Positions 17,959-26,466 of a stretch of DNA of 64,000 bases are shown piece by piece. Under the pieces are notes generated by a model. The model ran no database searches, was not told where the DNA came from, and worked only from the letters and a program-made list of their open reading frames with translations. Numbering within the stretch: the stretch's first letter is position 1; each line of letters begins with the position of its first letter. Source of the DNA: Actinoallomurus soli. GTDB taxonomy: Bacteria > Actinomycetota > Actinomycetes > Streptosporangiales > Streptosporangiaceae. A program made the translations under genes and the position numbers. The DNA is taken from the NCBI RefSeq assembly GCF_024055715.1, contig NZ_JAMXMV010000008.1, forward strand, positions 248,001 to 312,000, written 5' to 3'.

Positions 17959-19407
17959 GTGCCCAACGTTTCGCTCATCCGCGCGGCCGTGCCGGTCCTC
18001 ACCCTCACCCTCGCCGGGGCCGCCGTGACACCCGCCGAAGCCGTGACACCCGCCGGGGCCGCGGCGGCGCCCGCCGGCACGGCCGGCGCGCTCACCGTCG
18101 ACCGCGGCCACGACCGCACGATCACCTTCCGTACCCGCCGCGACGGCGAGGTGCTCGCCGCCGTCACGGCAGCGGCCCCGGGCGTGTCCTGGGCCGTCAA
18201 GGGCCGTGAGTCGGCTGTTCTGTCGCTGTTCGTCGACGGCCGGTACGCCACCGACGACGTGGTTCCCGCGGCCTTCCCGATCAAGCGGGAGTTCGCCCTC
18301 GGCCGCCTGCGGGCCGGCCGCCACACGCTGCGGCTCCGGCTGGCCGCCGACCGGTCGCCGGGCCGGAGCGTACGCGTGAGCGGTCTGGCGTTCCGTACGG
18401 TCGCGGCCGGGTCGCCGGCGTACACCGACCTGGCGCACGCGCCCGTGCTGTACGGCCGCAACGGCACCGGCGGCACCTCGACCGGCCCCTTCCAGAACGC
18501 CGCGACCGACACGCCCCTGGTCGCCTGGCACGAGGACGTTCCCGCCGCGACGCCCGGGCACCGCCTGCTCACGTACTCCTACATCTGGAGCAACGAGGAC
18601 GGCGGCACGTCCACCCCGCAGCTCATGGCGCGCTGGGGCCGGACGACCGACATCGAGTGGATCTACCAGGTCGAGGTGGACGCGCAGGGCAGGCGGGTGC
18701 CCGGCACCGCCGTCTTCCAGGCGCCGAACCACGTCACGCAGCAGTTCGCCGGCACCTACGAGGGCGATCACCCGCTGCTGCAGACCTGCACGCTGAACAA
18801 CAACATCTGCGACAAGGTCGACGACCCGATGCGGTTCTCGCTGTCGACGGCGCAGGTCCTCGACGCGACCACGGAGGCCCGCGAGCAGATCATGGACCGC
18901 AACCCGTGGACGTACTGGGTGGCGGCGGCGGAGGCGCGCCGTGAGGGGAGGGTGGCGGCGGACCCGCCGACGACCTCCCAGACCCTGATCGCCGACCCGC
19001 GCGACTATCTCTACCTCGTCGTCCGCAAGCAGACCCTCGACCCGCCCAACGGCACCGACTGGGTCGGGCTGTCCATCGGCGTGCGGCTCAAGGGCGACTC
19101 GACCCTGTACCGCTCGGACCACCTGTTCCCCGACCGGTCCATCAACCGGGACCTGCCCGCGGCGACGACCGTTCAGCTTCCGCCCGGGACGACGCCGTCG
19201 GACGTGGCCGAGATCGTCGGCATCCGGGTGCCCGCCACGGCGAAGGACACCGGCGCGACGATCAAGGTCCAGGCGATCAACCGGGCGTTCTTCCTCGGCC
19301 GGAACGACCTGCCCGGCGCCTCGTTCGTCTCCGGTCCCACGCCCGCGACCCTCACCCCGGACCAGCCGACCGCCGTCCTGTACGACGCCCTGAACTCCGC
19401 CCGCTGA
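17959..19407 (+). CDS. Secreted protein of unknown function
   Basis: 482 residues. The GTG at 17959 is chosen because CCAGGAGGT (17946-17954) stands just upstream and the protein then opens with a signal peptide: a short basic start, then AAVPVLTLTLAGAAV and an Ala-rich cleavage zone around residues 22-40. The mature part starts with a beta-rich domain (about 45-140), then a larger domain with many Trp, Tyr and Asn residues, one CTLNNNIC pair that could form a disulfide, and PDRSINRDLP. I do not recognise a catalytic motif or family. It lies behind glnD but with its own ribosome-binding site, and ends before a strong bidirectional hairpin. It may be an extracellular carbohydrate-binding or structural protein, which is a guess. 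Confidence 0.7.
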   Translation: MPNVSLIRAAVPVLTLTLAGAAVTPAEAVTPAGAAAAPAGTAGALTVDRGHDRTITFRTRRDGEVLAAVTAAAPGVSWAVKGRESAVLSLFVDGRYATDDVVPAAFPIKREFALGRLRAGRHTLRLRLAADRSPGRSVRVSGLAFRTVAAGSPAYTDLAHAPVLYGRNGTGGTSTGPFQNAATDTPLVAWHEDVPAATPGHRLLTYSYIWSNEDGGTSTPQLMARWGRTTDIEWIYQVEVDAQGRRVPGTAVFQAPNHVTQQFAGTYEGDHPLLQTCTLNNNICDKVDDPMRFSLSTAQVLDATTEAREQIMDRNPWTYWVAAAEARREGRVAADPPTTSQTLIADPRDYLYLVVRKQTLDPPNGTDWVGLSIGVRLKGDSTLYRSDHLFPDRSINRDLPAATTVQLPPGTTPSDVAEIVGIRVPATAKDTGATIKVQAINRAFFLGRNDLPGASFVSGPTPATLTPDQPTAVLYDALNSAR

Positions 19408-19412
19408 CGCGC

Positions 19413-19448
19413 GCCGCCGGGGAGGGCGGGCCGGCCCTCCCCGGCGGC
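19413..19448. terminator. Perfect 15-bp hairpin between convergent genes
   Basis: GCCGCCGGGGAGGGC (19413-19427) pairs with GCCCTCCCCGGCGGC (19434-19448) around a GGGCCG loop. It fills the 47-base gap between the secreted-protein gene and the minus-strand acetolactate-synthase-like gene, so it can end transcription from both sides. Confidence 0.8.
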
Positions 19449-19454
19449 GGTGTC

Positions 19455-21110
19455 TCAGAAGGGGTCGGTGAGCTCGCCGAGCTTGGAGGTGAGCCGGAGG
19501 TTCTCCGAGTAGTCGACCGGAACGGTGATCACCGAGACGGTGTCCTCCTCCAGGGCCTGGCGCAGCGTCGGCAGGAGGGCGTCCGCGGACTCGACGCGGT
19601 AGCCGCGGGCCCCGAAGCTCTCGGCGTACTTGACGAAGTCCGGGTTGCCGAACTCGACGTTCGAGTCGTGGCCCATCTCCAGGTCCATCTTCCACTCGAT
19701 CAGCCCGTACGCCCGGTCCTCCCAGATCAGCACGGTGATCGGGAGCTTCTCGCGGACGGCCGTCTCCAGCTCCTGGGAGTTCATCAGGAACGCCCCGTCG
19801 CCGGTGGCGGCCAGGACGTGCCGGTTGGGGTAGGCGAGCTTGGCCGCGAGGGCGCCCGGGACCGCGAAGCCCATCGACGACAGGCCGTTGGAGACGAGCA
19901 GCGTGTTGGGCTCGTACGTCGGGTACATCCGCGCCATCCACATCTTCACGGCGCCGGTGTCGGCCAGGACGATGTCCTTGCGGCCCATCGCCTCGCGGAT
20001 GTCGGTGACGATCCGCCGCGGCGACATGGGGAACCGGTCCTCGTGGCGGCCGCGTTCGAGCTCCTCGTGGAGCATCCGCCGGATCTTCTCGCCGGTGCCA
20101 CGGGCGTCGAAGCGGCGGCGTACGGCGTCGGTGAGCGCGCGCAGGGAATTGCGGATGTCGCCCTGGATGCCGACCGTGACGGGGTAGTGGTCGTCGACCT
20201 CGGCCGGGAACCGGTGAATGTGGATGATCTTCTTGTCGGCGTGCGGGTTGATCTTGACCGGGTCGAACTCCTGAAGCTCGTACCCGACGCAGATCAGCAC
20301 GTCGGCCTCGTCGAAGCCGAAGTTCACGTAGTCGTGGCGCATGAAGCCGACCGCGCCCAGGGCGTGGTCGTGGTCGTCGGGGAAGACGCCCTTGCCGTTG
20401 AAGGTCGTCGCCACCGGGATCCCGAGCCTCTCGGACATGCGGATCAGCTCGTGGCTCGCGCGGTTCCGGGTCGCGCCGTGGCCCGCCAGGATGATCGGCT
20501 GCCGGGACATCGCGATGACGTCGGCGGCGCGGGCCACCTGGGACGCGGAGGGCTCCTCCGGGCGCACGATGTTGATCGGCAGCGGCTTGAGGGACGGGTC
20601 GACCTGGGCCGACTCGACGTCCTCGGGGATCGCCAGGTACACCGCGCCGGGCCGCTCCGTCTGCGCCACCTTGAACGCCTTGCGCACCATCTCCGGCAGG
20701 GCCTCCGGCGTCGGCGCCATGTCGGCCCACTTGGTGATCGGCCGGAACAGCGAGACGAGGTCGATGATCTGGTGCGACTCCTTGTAGATGCGGTCCAGGC
20801 CGACCTGCGCGGAGATCGCGACGACCGGGGTGCTGTTCGTGGTCGCGTCGGCCACCCCGAGCTGCAGGTTGATCGCGCCCGGTCCGAGCGTCGCCGACGC
20901 GACGCCCGGACGGCCGGTCAGCCGCCCGTACATCTCCGCCATGAACGCGGCGCCCTGCTCGTGGCGTACGAGGACGTATCGGATCGAGGATTCGTTCAGA
21001 GCGTCGACGAAGTGGATGTTCTCCTCACCCGGGATGCCGAAGACGTACTCGACGCCCTCCGCCTCCAGGCAGCGGACCAGGAGCCGGGCGGCCTCCACCT
21101 GCGAGTCCAT
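19455..21110 (-). CDS. Thiamine-diphosphate enzyme, acetolactate synthase-like
   Basis: 551-residue ThDP enzyme of the acetolactate synthase large-subunit family. Motifs are EYVFGIPGEENIHFVDAL at the start, catalytic Glu51 in VRHEQGAAFMAEMYGR, a central FAD/ADP-fold domain and the C-terminal ThDP-binding GDGAFLMNSQELETA. No regulatory small subunit (ilvN) and no other branched-chain gene is adjacent, so it is probably a stand-alone catabolic-type or other carboligase/decarboxylase rather than the biosynthetic IlvB. The RHEQ block and the length fit acetolactate synthase better than oxalyl-CoA decarboxylase. The ribosome-binding site GGAGGAAG is strong, 6 bases before the ATG. It diverges from ffh. 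The substrate is not determined by the sequence. Confidence 0.82.
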   Translation of the reverse strand: MDSQVEAARLLVRCLEAEGVEYVFGIPGEENIHFVDALNESSIRYVLVRHEQGAAFMAEMYGRLTGRPGVASATLGPGAINLQLGVADATTNSTPVVAISAQVGLDRIYKESHQIIDLVSLFRPITKWADMAPTPEALPEMVRKAFKVAQTERPGAVYLAIPEDVESAQVDPSLKPLPINIVRPEEPSASQVARAADVIAMSRQPIILAGHGATRNRASHELIRMSERLGIPVATTFNGKGVFPDDHDHALGAVGFMRHDYVNFGFDEADVLICVGYELQEFDPVKINPHADKKIIHIHRFPAEVDDHYPVTVGIQGDIRNSLRALTDAVRRRFDARGTGEKIRRMLHEELERGRHEDRFPMSPRRIVTDIREAMGRKDIVLADTGAVKMWMARMYPTYEPNTLLVSNGLSSMGFAVPGALAAKLAYPNRHVLAATGDGAFLMNSQELETAVREKLPITVLIWEDRAYGLIEWKMDLEMGHDSNVEFGNPDFVKYAESFGARGYRVESADALLPTLRQALEEDTVSVITVPVDYSENLRLTSKLGELTDPF

Positions 21111-21240
21111 GCGGACTTCCTCCCCTTTTCACCGGCATGTTCACCTATCTGGGCCAAGTGCGCCGCTCGGATCGGCATTCCGTGATGTGGCCGATCACAC
21201 TCCCGGGCCGGCGGGGAAGGCCCGTCGGGCCGCCGGCGGC

Positions 21241-21271
21241 CTCTGGCAGGACCGCGAACGTCGTGCCAGAG
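21241..21271. promoter_or_regulatory. Inverted repeat in the ALS-like/ffh divergent spacer
   Basis: CTCTGGCA (21241-21248) and TGCCAGAG (21264-21271) are perfectly complementary and 15 bases apart, in the 248-base region between the divergent starts at 21110 and 21359. It could be an operator for the ALS-like gene or a leader hairpin of ffh. A TAGTGT at 21311-21316 is a possible -10 for ffh. Confidence 0.4.
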
Positions 21272-21358
21272 TGATCGGTGGCGGTCGGCACCCGGGGGCC
21301 GCCGAGCGGATAGTGTTGAGGGTCGATCCCCGAAGCACCCTAGGACTGGTCCAGACAC

Positions 21359-22912
21359 GTGTTCGAGACGCTTTCCGACCGGCTGACTACGGTCTTCTCC
21401 TCGCTGCGCAGCAAGGGCAAGCTGTCCGAGGCCGACATCAACGCGACCGCGCGCGAGATCCGCGTCGCCCTGCTCGAGGCCGACGTGGCGCTGCCCGTCG
21501 TCAAGGACTTCATCGCGCAGATCAAAGAGCGGGCCCGCGGCTCGGAGGTCTCGCAGGCGCTGAACCCGGCCCAGCAGGTCGTCAAGATCGTCAACGAGGA
21601 GCTCATCAACGTCCTCGGCGGCGAGACGCGCCGCGTGCGGTTCGCCAAGACCCCGCCGACCGTGATCATGCTGGCGGGTCTGCAGGGCTCCGGTAAGACC
21701 ACCCTCGCCGGCAAGCTCGCGCGCTGGCTGAAGAGCGAGGGGCACGCGCCCCTGCTCGTCGCCGCCGACCTCCAGCGGCCCAACGCCGTCCAGCAGCTGC
21801 AGGTGCTCGGCGAGCGGGCGGGCACCGCGGTGTACGCCCCGGAGCCCGGTAACGGCGTCGGCGACCCGGTGGAGGTCTCCCGCCGGTCGATCGAGCACGC
21901 CCGCCACGCCCAGCACGACGTGGTCATCATCGACACCGCGGGCCGCCTCGGCATCGACGAGGACATGATGCGCCAGGCGGCCGACATCCGCGACGCGGTC
22001 CGCCCCGACGAGATCCTCTTCGTCGTCGACGCGATGATCGGTCAGGACGCCGTGGTCACCGCGCAGGCGTTCCTCGACGGCGTCGGCTTCGACGGCGTGG
22101 TGCTGACCAAGCTCGACGGCGACGCCCGTGGTGGCGCGGCCCTCTCGGTCCGGCACATCACCGGCCGGCCGATCATGTTCGCCTCCACCGGTGAGAAGCT
22201 CGAGGACTTCGACGTCTTCCACCCGGACCGCATGGCGGGCCGGATCCTCGACATGGGTGACATCCTCACCCTGATCGAGCAGGCCGAGAAGGCGTTCGAC
22301 GCCGAGCAGGCCGAGAAGATGACCTCGAAGTTCGCTTCGGGGGAGGACTTCAGCCTCGAGGACTTCCTCGAGCAGATGCAGATGATCCGCAAGCTCGGCC
22401 CGATCAAGAACCTCCTCGGCATGATGCCGGGCATGGGGCAGATGCGGCAGCAGATCGACCAGATCGACGACCGCGACCTCGACCGGATCGGCGGCATCAT
22501 CAACTCGATGACGCCCGAGGAGCGGCAGAACCCCAAGATCATCAACGGCTCGCGGCGGGCGCGCATCGCACGCGGCTCCGGCGTGAGCGTCACCGAGGTC
22601 AACAACCTCGTCACCCGGTTCTTCGACGCGCAGAAGATGATGCGCCAGGTGGCCGGCGGCATGGGCATCCCCGGCATGCCGGGCACCCGGCGCAAGCAGG
22701 CCAAGGCGGCCGCCAAGAAGGGCAAGGGCAAGGGCAAGCAGCGCAGCGGCGATCCGCGCAAGCGCGCCCAGGAGGCGGCGGGCAAGAAGACGCAGCGTGC
22801 CGACGGCGCGCCCCAGGGCCTCCCGCCGGGCCTCGGCGGAGGGCTTCCGGGCCAGCTGCCCCCCGGTTTTCAGATGCCGGACCTGTCGAAGCTCCAGGGC
22901 AAGAAGAAGTAA
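21359..22912 (+). CDS. ffh: Signal recognition particle protein Ffh
   Basis: 517-residue GTPase that binds 4.5S RNA and signal sequences and delivers ribosomes to FtsY (encoded at 4214). The N domain (residues 1-95) is followed by the G domain with LAGLQGSGKTTLAGK (about 103-117), DTAGRLGID and TKLDGDARGG, then a Met-rich M domain (QMQMIRKLGPIKNLLGMM, and further M-rich helices to about residue 440). The C-terminal tail is Lys/Gly- then Gly/Pro-rich, as in other actinobacteria. GTG start at 21359 gives the usual N-terminal FETLSDRLTTVFSSLR. It heads the ribosomal/RNA-processing cluster that resumes at rpsP; the aldehyde dehydrogenase on the other strand is inserted between. Confidence 0.97.
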   Translation: MFETLSDRLTTVFSSLRSKGKLSEADINATAREIRVALLEADVALPVVKDFIAQIKERARGSEVSQALNPAQQVVKIVNEELINVLGGETRRVRFAKTPPTVIMLAGLQGSGKTTLAGKLARWLKSEGHAPLLVAADLQRPNAVQQLQVLGERAGTAVYAPEPGNGVGDPVEVSRRSIEHARHAQHDVVIIDTAGRLGIDEDMMRQAADIRDAVRPDEILFVVDAMIGQDAVVTAQAFLDGVGFDGVVLTKLDGDARGGAALSVRHITGRPIMFASTGEKLEDFDVFHPDRMAGRILDMGDILTLIEQAEKAFDAEQAEKMTSKFASGEDFSLEDFLEQMQMIRKLGPIKNLLGMMPGMGQMRQQIDQIDDRDLDRIGGIINSMTPEERQNPKIINGSRRARIARGSGVSVTEVNNLVTRFFDAQKMMRQVAGGMGIPGMPGTRRKQAKAAAKKGKGKGKQRSGDPRKRAQEAAGKKTQRADGAPQGLPPGLGGGLPGQLPPGFQMPDLSKLQGKKK

Positions 22913-22923
22913 TCGCCGCGAGC

Positions 22924-22955
22924 GTGCGGCCCTCCGGGTTCTCGGAAGGCCGCAC
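22924..22955 (+). terminator. ffh terminator hairpin
   Basis: GTGCGGCC (22924-22931) pairs with GGCCGCAC (22948-22955), with an inner TCCG/CGGA pairing. It stands 11 bases after the ffh stop. There is no T-run. Confidence 0.65.
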
Positions 22956-22987
22956 GTGCGGCCGACGGATGGCCGTACGCCTGTGAC

Positions 22988-23100
22988 CGGCGGAAGGCCG
23001 CAGGTACGGTGCCCGGCGGACGGCTGCACACGCATGCCCGGCGGAAGGCCGCAGGTACGGTGCTCGGCGGACGGCCACACTTGCGTGCCCGGCGGGCAGG
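22988..23100. repeat. 51-bp imperfect tandem repeat after ffh
   Basis: Units 22988-23038 and 23039-23089 (beginning CGGCGGAAGGCCGCAGG) differ at only a few positions, and a third, truncated copy starts at 23090 and runs into the end of the convergent dehydrogenase gene. The period is 17 codons although no gene is assigned here. Confidence 0.85.
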
Positions 23101-24702
23101 TCAGTCGCGGCCGAGTTCGCCGTCGACGCGTCGCCAGATGCCCAGCGGGTTCCCGTCGCGCAGTTCGGCGGGCAGCAGTTCCGCGGGCGCGTCCTGGTAG
23201 CTGACGGGGCGCAGGAAGCGTTCGATCGCCAGGGTCCCGACCGACGTGGTGGCCGGCGCGGACGTGGCGGGGAACGGCCCGCCGTGCACAACCGCGTGCC
23301 CGACCTCGACGCCCGTCGGCCAGCCGTTGAAGATCACCCGCCCGGCGGTCAGCTCCAGCAGCGGCAGCAGCTCGGCGGCCTGCCCGTGATCCTCCGGTGT
23401 CGCGTGCACGGTCGCGGTGAGCTGGCCCTCGAGAGCCTCGGCGATCTGCAGGAGCTGGGCGTGGTCCCGCACCCGTACGACGATCGACGCGGCGCCGAAG
23501 ACCTCGTCCTGGAGCGAACCATCGGCCAGGAAGGCGTCCCCGTCCGTGACGAACAGCGCGGCGCGCCCGCCACAGGCGATCGTCGCGTCGTCGCCGCCGC
23601 GCGCCACCTCGGTCACCGCGTCCGTGCCCTCCAGCCGCCGGACCCCGTCGTCGTACGCCTGGCGGATGCCCGCGTTCAGCATCGGCGCCGCCGCCGTCTC
23701 CCCGAGCGCCGCGGCCGCCGACGCGACGAACGGGTCCAGTCCGTCGCCCTCGATCGCGAAGACCAGGCCGGGGCTCGTGCACAGCTGGCCGGCCCCCGTG
23801 GTCAGGGAGGCGACGTACGCCGGGCCGAGATCCTCGGCCTTCTCCCGGAGCGCGCCTGGCAACAGGAACACCGGGTTCACGCTGGACATCTCCGCGTACA
23901 CCGGGATCGGCACGGGACGCGCCGCCGCGGCCGCCACCAGTGCCAGGCCGCCCTGCCGGGAGCCGGTGAAGCCGACGGCCCGGATCCGCGGGTCGGTGAC
24001 CAGCGCCACGCCGAGCTCCCGGCCGCCGTGCAGCAGCGAGAAGGTGCCCTCCGGCAGACCGTGCGCGGCGACCGCCGCCCTGATCGCCCGGCCGACCAGT
24101 TCCGAGGTGCCCGGGTGCGCCGGGTGCGCCTTGACGACCACCGGAGCGCCCGCGGCCAGCGCCGACGCCGTGTCACCGCCGGCGACGGAGAAGGCCAGCG
24201 GGAAGTTGCTCGCCGCGAACACCGCCACCGGGCCCAGCGGGATCCGCCGCTGCCGCAGGTCGGGCCGGGGCAGCGGGGTCCGGTCCGGAACGGCCGGGTC
24301 GACGCGGGCGCCGAGCCAGCCGCCGTCCCGTACGACCCGCGCGAAGAGCCGCAACTGGTTCGTGGTCCGCGCGAGCTCGCCCCTGACCCGGGCCTCCGGG
24401 ATGCCGGTCTCGGCGGTGACCCGGTCGATCAGCTCCGCGCCGAGCGCGTCGATCCGGTCGGCGATCCCCTCCAGGAACGCGGCGCGGGTCTCCTGATCGG
24501 TGTTCCGGTACGTGCCGAACGCGTCCCACGCCAGGGCGGCGGCGCGGTCGACGTCGGCCGCCACGCCGAAACGGTACGCCGGCTCGAGACGCTCGCCGGT
24601 CCGCGGATCGACCGCGTGGAACTCCTCACCCGACCCTGGCACGTCCCGCGCGCCGATCAGTTGATCTCCGGTCAGAGCGGACGTCGTGTCATGTACGGTC
24701 AT
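23101..24702 (-). CDS. NADP-type aldehyde dehydrogenase (ketoglutarate semialdehyde dehydrogenase-like)
   Basis: 533-residue aldehyde dehydrogenase of the group that includes alpha-ketoglutaric semialdehyde (2,5-dioxovalerate) dehydrogenase. Catalytic residues are in place: Asn166 in ASNFP, Glu271 in YAEMSSVNP and Cys308 in GAGQLCTSPG. The cofactor region has VVKAHPAHPGTSEL and GFTGSRQGG. The PHP after VVK, in place of a Glu, and overall similarity favour NADP over NAD. The ATG at 24702 has only a weak SD. In related bacteria such enzymes end pentose, uronate or hydroxyproline catabolism, but no such genes adjoin it, so the substrate is open. It interrupts the usual closeness of ffh and rpsP and ends inside the 51-bp repeat tract. 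Confidence 0.85.
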   Translation of the reverse strand: MTVHDTTSALTGDQLIGARDVPGSGEEFHAVDPRTGERLEPAYRFGVAADVDRAAALAWDAFGTYRNTDQETRAAFLEGIADRIDALGAELIDRVTAETGIPEARVRGELARTTNQLRLFARVVRDGGWLGARVDPAVPDRTPLPRPDLRQRRIPLGPVAVFAASNFPLAFSVAGGDTASALAAGAPVVVKAHPAHPGTSELVGRAIRAAVAAHGLPEGTFSLLHGGRELGVALVTDPRIRAVGFTGSRQGGLALVAAAAARPVPIPVYAEMSSVNPVFLLPGALREKAEDLGPAYVASLTTGAGQLCTSPGLVFAIEGDGLDPFVASAAAALGETAAAPMLNAGIRQAYDDGVRRLEGTDAVTEVARGGDDATIACGGRAALFVTDGDAFLADGSLQDEVFGAASIVVRVRDHAQLLQIAEALEGQLTATVHATPEDHGQAAELLPLLELTAGRVIFNGWPTGVEVGHAVVHGGPFPATSAPATTSVGTLAIERFLRPVSYQDAPAELLPAELRDGNPLGIWRRVDGELGRD

Positions 24703-24999
24703 CGGCTGAAGCTCACTTTCATCGCAAAAAGGCCGCCAACTCCATCGTTGCGTACCCTTATTCCTGAGCCGCCCACATGGCGGGCCGTGCGCCCGTCATC
24801 GGGCGATCGCCGACCGTGACGCGCGGGGGGCTGATCGATTGCCACTTCTCCGTCATCGTCTGGCAGAATGGCAGGCTGGAAAACCGGACCGTGTGGGGCC
24901 CTCTCTCACCTGCGCACCGGTGTCCACCCGAGCGGCGGTTCCGGTCCCCACCCGGGGCTGATCCACTCATTTATTTCGAATCTGGAGAACACCACACCC
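24703..24999 (+). promoter_or_regulatory. rpsP operon promoter/leader region
   Basis: 297-base divergent spacer between the aldehyde dehydrogenase and rpsP, lower in GC than its flanks. TTGCCA (24839-24844) and CAGAAT (24864-24869) could be -35 and -10 boxes for the rpsP operon, though the 19-base spacing is long. The remaining about 130 bases form a leader. GGAGAA at 24984-24989 is the rpsP ribosome-binding site. Confidence 0.4.
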
Positions 25000-25467
25000 G
25001 TGGCAGTCAAGATCAAGCTCAAGCGTCTGGGGAAGATCCGGGCTCCGTACTACCGGATCGTCGTCGCCGACTCCCGCACCAAGCGTGACGGGCGTGCGAT
25101 CGAGGAGGTCGGCAAGTACCACCCGAAGGAGGAGCCCTCGCTCATCGAGGTCGACTCCGAGCGGGTGCAGTACTGGCTGGGCGTGGGCGCCCAGCCGACC
25201 GAGCCGGTCCTGTCGATCCTGAAGATCACCGGCGACTGGCAGAAGTTCAAGGGCGAGCCGGGCGCGGAGGGCACGCTGAAGGTCGCCCAGCCCAAGCCCG
25301 ACAAGCAGGAGGTCTTCCAGGCCGCCGTCAAGGAGACCCTGGACGACGCCGAGGGCAAGGCGACGACGCCCAAGTCCAAGAAGAAGGCCGAGCCGAAGAA
25401 GGCCAAGAGCGAGGCGGAGGAGTCGGCGTCGGCCGAGGAGACCTCCGAAGCCAAGAGCGAGGCCTAA
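25000..25467 (+). CDS. rpsP: Small ribosomal subunit protein bS16
   Basis: 155 residues. GTG at 25000 is chosen over upstream in-frame starts because TGGAGAA precedes it and it gives the universal N terminus [19 protein letters not shown]. Residues 1-80 are S16, including [14 protein letters not shown]. The remainder is a Lys/Glu/Ala-rich tail typical of actinobacterial S16, and is much longer than in E. coli. First gene of the rpsP-khpA-rimM-trmD-rplS run; khpA starts 1 base after its stop. Confidence 0.96.
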   Translation: MAVKIKLKRLGKIRAPYYRIVVADSRTKRDGRAIEEVGKYHPKEEPSLIEVDSERVQYWLGVGAQPTEPVLSILKITGDWQKFKGEPGAEGTLKVAQPKPDKQEVFQAAVKETLDDAEGKATTPKSKKKAEPKKAKSEAEESASAEETSEAKSEA

Positions 25468-25468
25468 G

Positions 25469-25711
25469 GTGCTCGAGGAGGCGCTCGAGCATCTGGTCCG
25501 CGGAATCGTGGAGCACCCGGACGACGTCCGGGTGCGTGCCCGCCGGCTTCGCAACGGCAGGGTTCTCGAGGTGCGCGTGCACCCCGACGATCTCGGCAAG
25601 GTCATCGGCCGGAACGGCCGCACGGCCAAGGCCCTGCGCACGGTGATCGGCGCCCTCGCGGGCGGCCGGTACATCCGCGTCGACCTCCTCGACCTCAACG
25701 AGGCCCGATAG
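25469..25711 (+). CDS. khpA: KH-domain RNA-binding protein KhpA
   Basis: 80-residue single KH-domain protein (YlqC family) that forms an RNA-binding chaperone, often with KhpB/Jag. The GxxG loop is in VIGRNGRTAKAL (about residues 48-59). GTG start at 25469 lies 1 base after the rpsP stop, implying coupled translation. The position between rpsP and rimM is conserved across actinobacteria and firmicutes. Confidence 0.93.
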   Translation: MLEEALEHLVRGIVEHPDDVRVRARRLRNGRVLEVRVHPDDLGKVIGRNGRTAKALRTVIGALAGGRYIRVDLLDLNEAR

Positions 25712-25766
25712 TGCTCGCGGTCGGCATCCTCCGCGGGATCGGTACGACCGCCGGCGGAGCGGCTTG

Positions 25767-26267
25767 ATGCTGCTCGCCGTCGGCCGTATCGGCCGGGCCC
25801 ACGGGGTCCGCGGCGAGGTGAGCGTCGATACGAGCACCGATGACCCCGGCACGCGTTTCGCGCCGGGGTCATCGCTCATCACCGATCCGGCGCGCCTCGG
25901 GCCGCTGACCATCGAGTCCGTACGCCCGCACGCCGGCCGCCTCCTCGTACGGTTCGCCGGAGTCGAGGACCGCACGGCCGCGGAGACGCTGCGCGGCACC
26001 CTTCTGCTGGTCGACTCCGCGGACATCGCGCCCAGCACCGACCCGGACGAGTTCCACGACCAGGAGCTCATCGGTCTCGTCGCGGTTACGCCCGACGGGA
26101 CCGAGGTGGGCGAGGTCGTGGACGTCGAGCATCTCGGCCAGGACCTCCTGGTCGTCCGGCGGCCGGGTGGTGACGCGCTCATACCCTTCGTGCGCGCCCT
26201 CGTTCCCGAGGTCGACGTGCCCGGGGGGCGGATCGTCATCGACCCCCCGCCCGGCCTGCTGGAATGA
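25767..26267 (+). CDS. rimM: Ribosome maturation factor RimM
   Basis: 166-residue assembly factor that binds S19 and helps mature the 30S head. The N-terminal RimM barrel shows VGRIGRAHGVRGEV (about residues 5-18). The C-terminal PRC-barrel-like part has DQELIGLVAVTPDG and DALIPFVRALVPEVD. The ATG at 25767 is preferred to the TTG three bases upstream: GGAG at 25755-25758 is well spaced and related proteins begin ML/QLVVGRIG. It sits between khpA and trmD as usual, but a 199-base spacer with 18-bp repeats separates it from trmD. Confidence 0.94.
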   Translation: MLLAVGRIGRAHGVRGEVSVDTSTDDPGTRFAPGSSLITDPARLGPLTIESVRPHAGRLLVRFAGVEDRTAAETLRGTLLLVDSADIAPSTDPDEFHDQELIGLVAVTPDGTEVGEVVDVEHLGQDLLVVRRPGGDALIPFVRALVPEVDVPGGRIVIDPPPGLLE

Positions 26268-26360
26268 CGCCCGTCCCGGGCGCTCGCCACTCCGCGTCGC
26301 CCGGCGGCCGACGGCCACACGGCCCGATGCCCACGGGCCGGACGGCGTCCCCGGCCTGGA

Positions 26361-26414
26361 CGGACCGTACGGCCTGGGCGGACCGTACGGCCTGGGCGGA
26401 CCGTACGGCCTGGG
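26361..26414. repeat. 18-bp x3 tandem repeat between rimM and trmD
   Basis: Three identical copies of CGGACCGTACGGCCTGGG at 26361, 26379 and 26397, with degenerate copies on both sides. Each contains the palindrome CCGTACGG, so the transcript can fold in several ways. It lies within the rimM-trmD operon spacer. Confidence 0.9.
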
Positions 26415-26466
26415 CGCCGTCGATCGCCCGTACGGGCAGACTTGATGAAGGACACACGGAGCGCCC

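Noticed and set aside
17764-20730. 988-codon minus-strand frame across several genes
   Set aside because: It runs through the out-of-frame ALS-like gene and the antisense of the secreted protein; no homology.
22988-23100. Possible CRISPR array
   Set aside because: Only two to three contiguous copies with no spacers between them and no cas genes; it is a tandem repeat.
20996-23782. 928-codon minus-strand frame opposite ffh
   Set aside because: Shadow of ffh and neighbouring genes; contains the 51-bp repeats in translation but no domain.
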